DNA of 57,875 nucleotides from an uncultured Lachnospiraceae bacterium (GCA_947625875.1 CANQQG010000006.1:1-57875), one strand, 5' to 3'. Shown: positions 43,296 to 51,301, counted from the first letter of the stretch. Numbers and translations: made by a program. Notes: generated by a model from the letters alone, not told the origin.

Positions 43296-43954
43296 ACGAC
43301 CGCCTCCTTCAGAACTCTGCGTGTCGCAGGGACCATAATCTCCTGCTCCACAGCCTCCATGTTGTCTGCCATCCAAGCAGCCTCGGCAACAATTTCATCG
43401 CAGAGGAGGTCGAACTCCTCGACCAACTTCACACGCTCCCTCAATTCATCCATAGTCCAGTCCTCGAAATCAGCGTCCATGTCCAGACCCTTTCCGGGCA
43501 TCGTGTAAATCTGCTTTGGATGAACGGCGAAATTCACTCTCGTATCCCTGCCACATCTTCCGCATCGGCATCCGGTCTCCTCGACCGTTGTGAAATTTCT
43601 CTGCCCGCAGGCCGTGCAGTACGATTTATGCTCGCCGGGTTTCCATCCTCCTTGATACAGAACCAGATAGCCTCCGCTCCTGCCGTTGAAACCCGCCTGC
43701 CATCTCCAATCGTGATTGGCACCGAACTCCCAAATCCTGTCGTTGACGTTATCGTAGGCTCCCTCGCAGTCCATTATGTCGAGCAGTTTCATTACCTGCT
43801 CGTTGGAGAGTCCGATTCGGTCTACCTTGAGATTATTGGCGTAGGACGTGCTGCGGTTCCAACTGTTCGACGTGTCATATCTGAAATGGTTTTCGAGGAA
43901 ACCCGTCATTGCCTTCCGGCTCCGGAGGTCTACCTTTCTGTGAAATACCTTCAT
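43292..43954 (-). CDS. PcfJ-like prophage protein with zinc ribbon, 220 residues
   Basis: The N-terminal region (MKVFHRKVDLRSRKAMTGFL) and a middle SNEQVMKLLDIMDCEGAYDNVNDRIWEFGANHDWRWQAGFNGRSGGYLVLYQG are followed by a four-cysteine ribbon (CTACGQRNFTTVEETGCRCGRCGRD) and a helical acidic end. The GFNGRSGGYLVLY pattern resembles proteins of PcfJ-like or DUF-type families of clostridial mobile elements; I am not certain of the match. AGGAG precedes the ATG at 43954. It follows the 49-residue membrane gene with an ATGA overlap. Function unknown. Confidence 0.68.
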   Translation of the reverse strand: MKVFHRKVDLRSRKAMTGFLENHFRYDTSNSWNRSTSYANNLKVDRIGLSNEQVMKLLDIMDCEGAYDNVNDRIWEFGANHDWRWQAGFNGRSGGYLVLYQGGWKPGEHKSYCTACGQRNFTTVEETGCRCGRCGRDTRVNFAVHPKQIYTMPGKGLDMDADFEDWTMDELRERVKLVEEFDLLCDEIVAEAAWMADNMEAVEQEIMVPATRRVLKEAVV

Positions 43955-44100
43955 TTTCTGCTCCTTTCTCCGCACAGGATGCCAAGGTTGAAACTCGCCA
44001 GACCAAGGGAGACTATGGCTCCAACGGCATTACCTGTGATGGCTGATACTGCAATCCCGGCTACAAACCCAAGACCGGAAATCATTTTTACGATTTTCAT
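43951..44100 (-). CDS. Small single-helix membrane protein, 49 residues
   Basis: A frame too short for usual calling: MKIVKMISGLGFVAGIAVSA, ITGNAVGAIVSLGLASFNLG, then ILCGERSRK. It is one or two hydrophobic helices with Gly/Ala zippers and a basic end. AAGGAG is nine bases before the ATG, and its stop overlaps the next gene as ATGA, as elsewhere in the operon. Possible holin-like or membrane-anchoring role, unproven. Confidence 0.72.
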   Translation of the reverse strand: MKIVKMISGLGFVAGIAVSAITGNAVGAIVSLGLASFNLGILCGERSRK

Positions 44101-44173
44101 TTACACCGTCTCCTTCCTGTGGTATTCTTATGGAACAGGGAGGGAGGTATGACTCCCCCTCCCCCGGACCGAT

Positions 44174-44371
44174 TCAACTTGCCAAACTCGCTGCCAAGGC
44201 GATGATGGCTGTGGCTAATTCGATTATCGCTACCGTCCAAGTAACTATCTCGATTGCCGTGTTGTCTCGGTCCTTTTTCTTGAGCTGTTCTACTTCCATT
44301 TCGAGTTCCTTTACCCTCCGTTTCAGTTTTCTCAACTCCTCCGAGTCCTTCTTGATGGCTGCCACCTCCAA
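44174..44371 (-). CDS. Coiled-coil plus membrane-helix small protein
   Basis: A basic/acidic coiled coil (KKDSEELRKLKRRVKELEMEVEQLKKKDRD) followed by one hydrophobic helix (AIEIVTWTVAIIELATAIIALAAS). The start is uncertain. TTG 44371 is the frame's first codon, but the GGAGG box lies inside it and points to GTG 44365 or to a non-standard ATC at 44356. It is the first gene after promoter module B. Layout resembles small phage membrane proteins such as rIIA-, superinfection- or spanin-like types, which is speculation. Confidence 0.65.
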   Translation of the reverse strand: MEVAAIKKDSEELRKLKRRVKELEMEVEQLKKKDRDNTAIEIVTWTVAIIELATAIIALAASLAS

Positions 44372-44402
44372 TCCGTAACAGGTATTGTTTGATTACGGAC
44401 GT

Positions 44403-44430
44403 ACGATAGCATAACCTCCACCATGGTCAA
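44403..44430 (-). promoter_or_regulatory. Prophage promoter module B
   Basis: TTGACC (44430-44425), a 16-base spacer with GGAGG and TGC, TATCGT (44408-44403) and ACG. It precedes the operon of small genes that runs from 44371 to 40650. Confidence 0.75.
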
Positions 44431-44446
44431 TAGAAAATCCGCATAT

Positions 44447-44596
44447 TTACTGAGTTTTTTCGAGGTCTGCGACGACTGCCAAGAGCGTCATCCGGTCCAT
44501 CCCTAACCGCTGCAAATCCATCTCAATCTGCTCCATTTTCCTCTTGTCTCCTTTTTTCTTGGCGGCAATGTAGGATTGAATATAATCATTCAGCAT
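44447..44596 (-). CDS. Small helical protein, 49 residues
   Basis: A frame too short for usual calling: [40 protein letters not shown], then [10 protein letters not shown] good GGAGG box six bases before the ATG and an 11-bp overlap with the preceding gene's stop support it. It is a compact helical hairpin in which the Lys/Asp rich turn separates two helices. Function unknown; it lies at the end of the operon between promoters C and B. Confidence 0.72.
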   Translation of the reverse strand: MLNDYIQSYIAAKKKGDKRKMEQIEMDLQRLGMDRMTLLAVVADLEKTQ

Positions 44597-45161
44597 CTGC
44601 TCCCTCCTCAAGTTCCTTCAGAATGTCTCCTACCGATGACAGGATTCTGTCTGTCTCTTTGGAGAGTTTTTCCAGTGCGGCTTTCGCCTCCTCATCCCTC
44701 GCCGCCTTCATCTCATAGAACGTCTTGTCCTTGAGGGCATCCTCCCATCCGTTGATGAAATCCCGGACCTCGTACACGGTGCTGAACAGCCGCTCATTTT
44801 CGTAGTCGTTCCTTGCCGTGAACACGGCGTACTTGGCATTGTTCCGCTTGTCGTCAATGGCGACCCCGAAATACAACTCGTCCCGCCGGCTCTCATCGAG
44901 CGGCTCGAACCTTACGTCGTCATAGAGAGGGCCGACCATCGGGCAGTTGTTCTTAAACCACACCCGGTAATTGTCGAGGACGTAATCGCTCTTGACTCCC
45001 TTGAGGATGCTCCATATCTTTCCGAGCCTTCTGGCAAGGGAACTGTCGGAGCAGAACCAGTCGTACCATCCCGCCTCAATCTGGACGGCTCTGTCCTTGC
45101 TGAGGAAATCTCCCCGGCGGTATCTCTCGCAGAACTGCCGCAGCGTCATCTCACTTGCCAT
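44586..45161 (-). CDS. Prophage hypothetical protein, 191 residues
   Basis: [20 protein letters not shown], a compact alpha/beta core with [30 protein letters not shown] and [24 protein letters not shown], and a long acidic C-terminal helix ([35 protein letters not shown]). GGGAGG precedes the ATG, which overlaps the 85-residue gene by 11 bp. Family unknown; the WYDWFCSD motif recurs in accessory genes of clostridial phages. Confidence 0.7.
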   Translation of the reverse strand: MASEMTLRQFCERYRRGDFLSKDRAVQIEAGWYDWFCSDSSLARRLGKIWSILKGVKSDYVLDNYRVWFKNNCPMVGPLYDDVRFEPLDESRRDELYFGVAIDDKRNNAKYAVFTARNDYENERLFSTVYEVRDFINGWEDALKDKTFYEMKAARDEEAKAALEKLSKETDRILSSVGDILKELEEGADAE

Positions 45162-45408
45162 CTTCAGCCACCTCCCCGCCGAGCGGAACCCGTTTCTCGA
45201 ACTTCATCTCCGGTCTGCCATCATAGATGTTCAGTTCCCATCCGCAGAGTCCGGAACCCTCAAGGCTCACATAGTTATCTGACATCCAGATTCTGATGCC
45301 GGACTCCACGCCGTTCGCACTCGCAATCTCCTTAATCTGCTTGAGGAGTGGCAGGACATCCTCGCTAAATTCCCTCATTTCTTCCTCGGTCATATTCTTT
45401 CTCTGCAT
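45151..45408 (-). CDS. Prophage hypothetical protein, 85 residues
   Basis: [20 protein letters not shown], a helix then strands with [45 protein letters not shown] precedes the ATG. It shows the Trp/Gly beta-rich middle common to small phage proteins. The gene sits three bases after its upstream neighbour. Nothing indicates a reaction. Confidence 0.7.
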   Translation of the reverse strand: MQRKNMTEEEMREFSEDVLPLLKQIKEIASANGVESGIRIWMSDNYVSLEGSGLCGWELNIYDGRPEMKFEKRVPLGGEVAEDGK

Positions 45409-45411
45409 CTT

Positions 45412-45639
45412 TCATTCCTCCTTGTAATCGTAATCGTCAAAAGCCTCTGCGAGGTCCAGAAATCCATTCCACACATCACCGAGAATGACCTCTTTCTTCT
45501 CGTTGATGATGAGACAGGCAGCCTCGTCTCCGTAGGTCTCATGCTCGACGAGGTACGCCGGCTCTCCCCGGAACGTCGTTTCGTCGATGACGTACCACTT
45601 CCCGACGTGTCCTTCTACCTTGATTCCATCCTTCTGCAT
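45412..45639 (-). CDS. LPD28-like small protein, 75 residues
   Basis: MQKDGIKVEGHVGKWYVIDE, then TTFRGEPAYLVEHETYGDEAACLIINEKKEVILGDVWNGFLDL. The pattern VExxxGTWYVIDExxxxGxxxxLLEHExYGDEAxxLIV matches the LPD28 polyvalent-protein domain of mobile elements, where it is usually a module of larger proteins. The ATG at 45639 follows AGGAGG by six bases; ATG 45654 overlaps that box. Unknown function. Confidence 0.76.
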   Translation of the reverse strand: MQKDGIKVEGHVGKWYVIDETTFRGEPAYLVEHETYGDEAACLIINEKKEVILGDVWNGFLDLAEAFDDYDYKEE

Positions 45640-45650
45640 CTCGTCCCTCC

Positions 45651-45848
45651 TCAATAATCGTCATCGAGGCACTCGTCAGCCTCTGAGTAATACTCGCCGT
45701 CGTACCCCTTCTCCATCAGCTTTTCGTAGCACTCAAAGCATACGAGCCTGTATGTGATGCCGTGGCAGTCGTGGGTAAACAGCATATCCTCCCTCGCAAC
45801 TTCCTTCCCGCAGACGGGACAGGTTCTGATGTCTCTTTCTTCCTCCAT
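45651..45848 (-). CDS. Small zinc-ribbon-like protein, 65 residues
   Basis: MEEERDIRTCPVCGKEVARE, then DMLFTHDCHGITYRLVCFECYEKLMEKGYDGEYYSEADE: CxxC, a CH pair and CxxC form a ribbon. AGGAGG is six bases before the ATG at 45848. It is the kind of small, acidic, zinc-bound adaptor repeated through this operon. Confidence 0.74.
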   Translation of the reverse strand: MEEERDIRTCPVCGKEVAREDMLFTHDCHGITYRLVCFECYEKLMEKGYDGEYYSEADECLDDDY

Positions 45849-45858
45849 CTCGTACCTC

Positions 45859-46266
45859 CTACCAAGTTCTGGCGATGCCGCCGATTGACGGCTTGATGCC
45901 GATGGTTCCAAACTCGCTGCAATCCGGAGCATCCACATTCACGACGTAGGCGAGAGTCTGCCCTTCTCCGAGGTCCTCCACATCAATCTCCCATTCATCG
46001 ACATACTCCGATACATACAGCAGGGCGTATGTCAACCCGAACTCGAACCGGGCCTTTACGACGTGGTAGACGAGACCGTTATGCTCCTTCTCGAAATCGT
46101 CCACCATCTTCTGTTCTTCCTCATTCAGCCAGTACAGGAGTCCACCATTCTCGGAGAGGTTGAGTTTCCCTTCCTCCTCGAACTCCTTAATCGGCTGCTC
46201 CATGATGCCGAGTTTCTTCATCCGCTTGACAGCCTCGGCTTTCTGCTTTTCTCTCAGTTCACTCAT
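45859..46266 (-). CDS. Prophage hypothetical protein, 135 residues
   Basis: MSELREKQKAEAVKRMKKLG leads a basic helix, then a core LLYWLNEEEQKMVDDFEKEHNGLVYHVVKARFEFGLTYALLYVSEYVDEWEIDVEDLGEGQTLAYVVNVDAPDCSEFGTIGIKP. This is a common phage/ICE protein in Lachnospiraceae whose function is not known. Complete, with GGAGG before the ATG at 46266. Confidence 0.77.
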   Translation of the reverse strand: MSELREKQKAEAVKRMKKLGIMEQPIKEFEEEGKLNLSENGGLLYWLNEEEQKMVDDFEKEHNGLVYHVVKARFEFGLTYALLYVSEYVDEWEIDVEDLGEGQTLAYVVNVDAPDCSEFGTIGIKPSIGGIARTW

Positions 46267-46281
46267 TGACTACACCTCCTA

Positions 46282-46500
46282 TCAAATATACATTTCTGCG
46301 ATATACCCTGCAAATTCTTCAACATCATTCCATTCCGCACGGTCATTGATTGCACTTTCAACTGCCTCTTTCACAAAGCAGGACGCTACTGTCTGGAAGT
46401 ACGGATACCCTAAAATGGCAAGAATCAAATCGTCCATGCTTTTGATTGTCCATCCCCATTTCGTCCGTCTCTCCCTAAATCTGTTTTCTACAAGGCTCAC
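46282..46500 (-). CDS. Small prophage protein, 72 residues
   Basis: MSLVENRFRERRTKWGWTIK, then a SMDDLILAILGYPYFQTVASCFVKEAVESAINDRAEWNDVEEFAGYIAEMYI helical part. GTG at 46500 is chosen because AGGAGG lies eight bases before it; a longer frame runs into the upstream fragment. Follows the truncated gene at 46529. Unknown role. Confidence 0.68.
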   Translation of the reverse strand: MSLVENRFRERRTKWGWTIKSMDDLILAILGYPYFQTVASCFVKEAVESAINDRAEWNDVEEFAGYIAEMYI

Positions 46501-46528
46501 TCTCTCCACCTCCTCACGCCGATTTTTC

Positions 46529-46840
46529 TTATTCCCATCCGGGACAGCAATCTGCGGGAGCCATCTCCGGGTGCTTTGCAATGTACCTTGCTGCTACCTC
46601 TCCTCTCCACGCCTTGAGCGTAAAGCGGTCATTCATAAGAACGTCGAATCTTGTCGCTCCCATCAGAGCCTTCAACTCATCCCGCAGGCGGCAGACTTCG
46701 TTTCCAATCTCCTCCATCTGATGATACATGGGACTTCCGACCGTTACTCCTCCCATACAGGATTCTGCCATCATCATGGCCTCGCAATCTAACCCGTCGT
46801 ACTCGGCGAACTTCTGCAACTCGGTCCTCGTCCAACCTAA
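46529..46840 (-). pseudogene. C-terminal fragment of an unknown prophage gene
   Basis: About 100 codons read LGWTRTELQKFAEYDGLDCE.., MGGVTVGSPMYHQMEEIGNEVCRLRDELKALMGATRFDVLMNDRFTLKAWRGEVAARYIAKHPEMAP. The coding quality is good, but the frame has no start of its own: upstream of about 46840 the DNA is the baseplate J gene in another frame. It is therefore the surviving 3' end of a deleted gene. Confidence 0.75.
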
Positions 46841-47160
46841 GTGCCGTCGTCCCCGGTACAGTGCAGCGGGTATGAGGTACTCTTGTTTGCCGCCCTGCGG
46901 ATGCCGCCGTACTGGACTGCGTTGTCGAGGTTTACACCGGTCGCCGTCGCAGGGTACTTGGCATAGTAATTGTTCTGTGCCGTTTCCCACAGGTCCGCAA
47001 TCTGATAGGAGAATGTCGTAATCAGAGTGTCGAGAAATGACGGTTTTGTCAGCCTCGTATCAAACCCGAAAGCCTCCGTCAAGTCGGTATGAATTTCCTC
47101 CATAATGGTATCCAACCGCTTGATGACGAAACCCTTGTCAGTTACTCCGTATTCTGCCAT
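46837..47160 (-). pseudogene. Baseplate J-like protein, truncated
   Basis: The first 107 residues match the N terminus of phage baseplate J/gp47 proteins: MAEYGVTDKGFVIKRLDTIM, ITTFSYQIADLWETAQNNYYAKYPATATGVNLDNAVQYGG and YPLHCTGDDGT. Full-length proteins continue with IPAGTLI and about 250 more residues. Here the frame stops at a TAG right after GDDGT because unrelated coding DNA has been joined. GGAGG precedes the start, which overlaps the gp25-like gene by 23 bp. It cannot form a complete baseplate. Confidence 0.85.
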
Positions 47161-47503
47161 CTATTACCACCTCCTCCTTTATGGTTTCTGTATCTGTGAG
47201 GGCCTCGAACTTAATCTTTCCGACCCTCGTTTTCACGTCATAGGTCACGGATACGTCCTTGACCTCCGTAATTTCCTCGATTTCAAATATCTTCTCCCGG
47301 ACAGCCATCTCAAAGCCGTCCGTGTCCGGGTTCTTGATGAACAAATCATCCCTGTATGGCAGACCTTCGTCCTCATCCCATCGCCACTCTCCGAGCCACC
47401 ATTTGAGCCGTATCTTAATCTTCTGGGCGACTGACTCGACAAGGGAGATGTCTCCTTTCTCCGTGAGGAATAAATCTCCGTCTGCGGATAGTAAAATATC
47501 CAT
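47138..47503 (-). CDS. Baseplate wedge protein, gp25/XkdS-like
   Basis: A 121-residue protein with GDLFLTEKGDISLVESVAQKIKIRLKWWLGEWRWDEDEGLPY and a C-terminal sheet (VKDVSVTYDVKTRVGKIKFEALTD). This is the pattern of gp25/W-like baseplate proteins of contractile tails (DUF2634/XkdS type). GGAGG lies before the ATG at 47503. It precedes J in the expected order. It appears intact, though its partner genes are missing. Confidence 0.87.
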   Translation of the reverse strand: MDILLSADGDLFLTEKGDISLVESVAQKIKIRLKWWLGEWRWDEDEGLPYRDDLFIKNPDTDGFEMAVREKIFEIEEITEVKDVSVTYDVKTRVGKIKFEALTDTETIKEEVVIDGRIRSN

Positions 47504-47630
47504 AAAGCACCTCCTCTTGTATGGACTTCTTATTTGGCTTTTCCTGCCCCTTAGTTCCTTTGATGTAGAATTTGTTGTCTAGCGCAAAAGAAACGCTCCC
47601 TGTGGCTGTCTGCCCTATTTCTGAGCGTTT
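47504..47630 (-). other. Gap between the Gp138-like and gp25-like genes
   Basis: On the minus strand an open, coding-like stretch (EIGQTATGSVSFALDNKFYI..) has no start or ribosome binding site. It is probably leader sequence of the gp25-like gene. The terminator hairpin described next lies at its right end. Confidence 0.35.
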
Positions 47631-47632
47631 CT
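47589..47632 (-). terminator. Hairpin after the Gp138-like gene
   Basis: Ten-base arms AGAAACGCTC and GAGCGTTTCT with a 24-base loop. On the minus strand the stem is followed by TTTGCGC, so it can act as a terminator. It overlaps the stop codon of the Gp138-like gene. Confidence 0.6.
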
Positions 47633-48194
47633 AAATGTTATTGGCGTGTACCGTGCCTTGCACAGTGACATTGCCTTTGATGTTGACTCCGCTGTCGGTT
47701 ACGTCCAGTACCGTGGAGCCTGTATCGACCTTGCATCCTCCCCCGGACACGGAGACTTCGACATCTCCCGCCGTGAGGACGACGGCGTTCTCTTTCGCCG
47801 CTTTCTCGGATGCGGCATTGCCTCCTTCGAGGAGTCCGGGTATTACCATCGCACTCGTCAAGTCGAACCGCAGGGAGCCTTCAGACTCCGCTCCGCTCCT
47901 CCAAGCATCAAGTTCGACTTCGGATATGATGATGATGCAGCTATCTCCCTTTTTCACGGGGAACGCTATCCCGACTCCTGCGTTCTGGCAGAACGGGAAC
48001 ACGACCGGGGCCTCCGTGATGGTCGGATAACTCAGTTCCTTCTCGTCAGATGTGACGTATTTCCCCACCGGCTTTACGGTCGCCGTCCCCGTCCCCGCAT
48101 CGTAGGAAACGATTTCTCCCGGCAATGCGGTATGAATATCATTGACGACCGCCTTCGCTGTCGCCTCAATTTCTGCTGTGAACTCCTGTAACAT
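47631..48194 (-). CDS. Baseplate spike/assembly protein, Gp138-like (V type)
   Basis: A 187-residue protein. It begins LQEFTAEIEATAKAVVNDIH, contains TALPGEIVSYDAGTGTATVKPVGKYVTSDEKELSYPTITEAPVVFPFCQNAGVGIAFPVKKGDSCIIIISEVELDAW (OB-like Gp138 N-terminal domain) and ends in a Gly/Val-rich beta-helix-like tail (VEVSVSGGGCKVDTGSTVLDVTDSGVNIKGNVTVQGTVHANNI). It is the tail spike tip of contractile-tailed phages. Good GGAGG box before the ATG. It appears intact. Confidence 0.85.
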   Translation of the reverse strand: MLQEFTAEIEATAKAVVNDIHTALPGEIVSYDAGTGTATVKPVGKYVTSDEKELSYPTITEAPVVFPFCQNAGVGIAFPVKKGDSCIIIISEVELDAWRSGAESEGSLRFDLTSAMVIPGLLEGGNAASEKAAKENAVVLTAGDVEVSVSGGGCKVDTGSTVLDVTDSGVNIKGNVTVQGTVHANNI

Positions 48195-48206
48195 TCTTCC
48201 CTCCTG

Positions 48207-48795
48207 CTATGCTTTGGCAAGGTCCGACATCTTAACGGCTGCCGTGACGACGGAGCCGATGCCGATTACCACCCTGTCGCCCTTGACCTGTATCACGTCG
48301 TAGACAGAGTAATAGCAGGTAAACATCCCGCCGGCGTACTGATAGCCTTTGGTCTTGCTCCCCTGCTTGACCGTCCTTATGACCTTGACCTTATCGCCTT
48401 TCTTGATGGTTCCTCCCGACGATGATGAGGAACTCTTTTTGCCTCCGGAGGACGCTTTCTTGTCCAGTTTGGGTTTCTCTGCGATTTTCAGCAACTGAGC
48501 CGTGCAGACCCAATCGCCCTCCATGTTGTCGCCGTCAATCGTGACCTTGTAGACCAGAAAATACCCGTTGACGGTGCTGCTCTTGAGTTGAACGATGTCG
48601 TTCACGCCGATTGCACCGTTCAGCAGGTACTCAACCTCCCACCCGGTCTTTGTTTCCTCGCCGGAGCCGATTGTGATTTTCTTCGGTATGTTGATGAGTC
48701 CCGTGTCGGCTGACAGCAGATACCCTTTCGTCGTTATCGACCGCCCCGGATTCGTGATTTGCAGGACTTGGTTCTGTATCGACCACTTATACCAT
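48207..48795 (-). pseudogene. Tail-hub protein, C-terminal part only
   Basis: The reading frame runs in from about 48795 (LWYKWSIQNQVLQITNPGRS), through TGLINIPKKITIGSGEETKTGWEVEYLLNGAIGVNDIVQLKSS, TVNGYFLVYKVTIDGDNMEGDWVCTAQLLKI, to the end MSDLAKA. This is the C-terminal half of a phage tail-hub (XkdQ/gp44-type) protein. Its upstream portion is missing: the portal-NUDIX gene occupies the DNA to the right in another frame. The first in-frame start is a GTG at 48605, which would give only 132 residues lacking the first domains. Confidence 0.82.
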
Positions 48796-50508
48796 AGTAT
48801 CGCAATATGAGCCTGTGCTGCCTTTGTAAACTCCCAAAGGTAGAATGTTTAGGGGGACGATGTTAAACTCCTCCTGTGCCTCTCTGAGAGCCGCATCCTC
48901 CGGGGTCTCGCCCTTTTCGATGTGACCTCCCGGACCGCAGATGCCTTCGGATGTCCTGCGGCTGCCGCACAGGATTTTGCCGTCCTTGATGACGATGACC
49001 GCCGCTGCCTCGCAGTTCTCTCCATCCTCGACCTCCGACTTCAACTCAATGTCAAAGTCGTCGGATGCTGATGTTCCCGACATCTCTGTCGGGGAGAACG
49101 TATCTTCCGGCAGTATGAGGTCCTCCTCGGAAATCACTTCCTCGATGTCAAATTCTCCCTCATTGGCAAGGGATTTTCTGACCTCGCTTGGGTCGAGTAC
49201 GCCGGAGTCGATGTAGACCTGTGCCGTCTGAGCCTTGACCTGCTCGGTCTGGGCGTTCTTCTGGGAGACATCCGCTCTCTCGGTTTCGGACATGGACCAA
49301 AGGGCAGCGAACTTCATCTTGTACTTCGGGATTTCCGGTATCTTGCCTTCAATCAGTCCCTGCTTGAGTATGAGGTCGATGACCGTCCGGGCGTTTGACT
49401 TCATGTTCTGTTTCTGAATGTTCTCCACCATGTTGTAGTAGTTTTCGAGGTCGCTCTCGCCGGTGGAGTTCATTCCCGCCGGGGACCGACCGAACAATAT
49501 GGTCTGCGGTATGTTCGTGACCGCTGAGAGCATATTGCAGGTCGCATCAATCACGTCCTTAACGCCGGACATCGGAAGGGATTTGAAATCATAATCCTCG
49601 CCGTCCGTGTCAATCGCTATGGAGTTGAGGATGCCTCTCGCCATATCAATGACCTGCAACCTCTGAAGAACCTTGTCCTCCCCGGCATCCGTGCTGAGAA
49701 GTTGTGCAAGGTTCTTCATCTTGTAAATCGCCTGTACGGAGCGTTCGAGGAGTTTCACACCATCTTCATGGGAAGTGATGCACTCCCGCAACGCCCGGTT
49801 GATTTTGACATATTCGGGCATCCCCCAATACCTGTATATGGAATTGGTCGTCTGCTCCGGGAGCCTGCCGTTTCTGAATATCAGACACCGGCTGTAATGC
49901 ACCGTGAAATATCCGTAGGTGGAGTAAACGTGGTAATACTCCGGCTGACCGAACGGCTTTTTGTTCTTCAGCGAGTCGAAAAAGTGGAAATGGTACAGGC
50001 TCGTGTAATCCTCCTGCACTATCGCCCTCTCGAATACCCGCAACTCCTCGATGGTCGTGACCTTGTTCCAATCGAGCGGCTCCTCAAGACCTCCCCCGTC
50101 ATCGCAGAGCATGACGATGATTGCACCGCCGTACAGTCTCGCCCACTTCTCTGCCGTTGCGAACTTATCCTCAAATTCCAATTCATCGAGCCTGTCATCC
50201 ACATATTCGGCGATGTCCTCGTCTCCATAGTCGATGTCAAACCCATGTTTCACAGCCTCCTCAGACGGACGGTCGATTATCTTCGTGAACAGGCCGTTGC
50301 CCTCATACAGACGGATGAGTTCGAGGTCAGTAGTGACCGGCTCCTGCTCGTATGAGTATGCCATTGAATTGTCCTGTGCCGTCCCGTATTTATTCAGCAG
50401 GTTCGTGTATCCGTCCTGTCTGAACTGGTCCTGCGTCTGCTCGATGATTACTGCTCCCCTCCTCAGTTTCTGGACTTGGGCGAGTTTCGCTCTTTGCTGC
50501 TCATCCAC
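48787..50508 (-). CDS. Phage portal protein (DUF1073 type) with truncated NUDIX domain
   Basis: A 573-residue protein. Residues about 30-470 form a DUF1073 portal: NLLNKYGTAQDNSMAYSYEQEPVTTDLELIRLYEGNGLFTKIIDRP and SITKS-like core with LFGRSPAGMNSTGESDLENYYNMVENIQKQ. The end carries a NUDIX domain (AAAVIVIKDGKILCGSRRTS, GGHIEKGETPEDAALREAQEEFNI). The NUDIX part stops about 70 residues early, just after YCDTMV, where the tail-hub fragment begins in another frame. GTG start at 50508 with AAGGAG nine bases before it. The NUDIX role in packaging or head assembly is unknown. Confidence 0.88.
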   Translation of the reverse strand: MDEQQRAKLAQVQKLRRGAVIIEQTQDQFRQDGYTNLLNKYGTAQDNSMAYSYEQEPVTTDLELIRLYEGNGLFTKIIDRPSEEAVKHGFDIDYGDEDIAEYVDDRLDELEFEDKFATAEKWARLYGGAIIVMLCDDGGGLEEPLDWNKVTTIEELRVFERAIVQEDYTSLYHFHFFDSLKNKKPFGQPEYYHVYSTYGYFTVHYSRCLIFRNGRLPEQTTNSIYRYWGMPEYVKINRALRECITSHEDGVKLLERSVQAIYKMKNLAQLLSTDAGEDKVLQRLQVIDMARGILNSIAIDTDGEDYDFKSLPMSGVKDVIDATCNMLSAVTNIPQTILFGRSPAGMNSTGESDLENYYNMVENIQKQNMKSNARTVIDLILKQGLIEGKIPEIPKYKMKFAALWSMSETERADVSQKNAQTEQVKAQTAQVYIDSGVLDPSEVRKSLANEGEFDIEEVISEEDLILPEDTFSPTEMSGTSASDDFDIELKSEVEDGENCEAAAVIVIKDGKILCGSRRTSEGICGPGGHIEKGETPEDAALREAQEEFNIVPLNILPLGVYKGSTGSYCDTMV

Positions 50509-50585
50509 TTCGTTGTTCTCCTTTCCGCAACAGAAAAACAGCCTGCGGTGTGCAGACTGTCCGTTCTGAGTGCTGTATTATTTTC

Positions 50586-51239
50586 TTACGCCATTGCCGG
50601 CTGAAACCTGTTTTTCATCTCCACAATGAGTTTGGCAATGCCGACTTCTACATTGTGGAACTTCTTGCTGTTCATCATATAGTCGATGTAGTTCTTGCAG
50701 GCATCATATCCGAGGTAATAGAGCGTCGTTTTCTTGTTCTGGCTGTTCTTCTCCGTCCGCTTGATGTATCCCGCCTTTTCCTCGTCCGGGACATTCGGGA
50801 GTATGTACTCGTCAATCCGGTGTACTATCTTCCAGTTTGGAGTCCCGAACATATCGGCTATCTGCTTTGAGGAAATGAAATCCAAGGCATCCACGGAGCC
50901 TGTATCTGCCTGTTCCTGCCCCTGTTCTTCTCCCGGTGGAGGATTTGTTGTGCTGTCCTCGAAAGAGCCTGCCTGCTCCTGTAAATGCTTTAGACAGAGC
51001 CTGTACCCTGCCATGAATCCAGACTCCTCATATTCCACCGCCACATCCATCATCTTGTTGTACAATCTGACCTGCGGTTTCAACTCATTCGGGAAGAAAT
51101 AGGCTACGAGTTTGTCATAGGCGAGTTCCTCGTCGCAAGCGGATTGAGTGTGCCGCTCCTTGCATTGGAACCCTTCTACATACTCTCTGAAATATCCTGC
51201 CAGTTCTTCATCCGTCTTATCCTTCAGAAGAAATCCCAT
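50586..51239 (-). CDS. Rha-like/DUF6809-like phage protein
   Basis: A 217-residue protein. The N-terminal 90 residues have FREYVEGFQCKERHTQSACDEELAYDKLVAYFFPNELKPQVRLYNKMMDVAVEYEESGFMAGYRLCLK, similar in pattern to DUF6809-type proteins. A Gln/Glu/Pro-rich linker follows. The end (ISSKQIADMFGTPNWKIVHRIDEYILPNV) is like the DNA-contacting ANT/Rha region of phage regulatory proteins. GTG 51248 lies inside the Shine-Dalgarno box, so ATG 51239 is used. Located between the terminase and portal genes, after promoter module C. Confidence 0.72.
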   Translation of the reverse strand: MGFLLKDKTDEELAGYFREYVEGFQCKERHTQSACDEELAYDKLVAYFFPNELKPQVRLYNKMMDVAVEYEESGFMAGYRLCLKHLQEQAGSFEDSTTNPPPGEEQGQEQADTGSVDALDFISSKQIADMFGTPNWKIVHRIDEYILPNVPDEEKAGYIKRTEKNSQNKKTTLYYLGYDACKNYIDYMMNSKKFHNVEVGIAKLIVEMKNRFQPAMA

Positions 51240-51273
51240 CGTATGCACCTCCTTATTGCTTTTGGTTTAGCGT

Positions 51274-51301
51274 ACGATAGCATAGCCTACCTCCATGTCA
51301 A
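51274..51301 (-). promoter_or_regulatory. Prophage promoter module C
   Basis: TTGACA (51301-51296), a 16-base spacer with GGAGG/TAGG and TGC, TATCGT (51279-51274) and ACG. It precedes the Rha-like and portal genes. Confidence 0.75.

Noticed and set aside
49702-50355. A 217-codon plus-strand frame opposite the portal gene
   Set aside because: Same-length shadow frame; the minus-strand portal protein explains the region.
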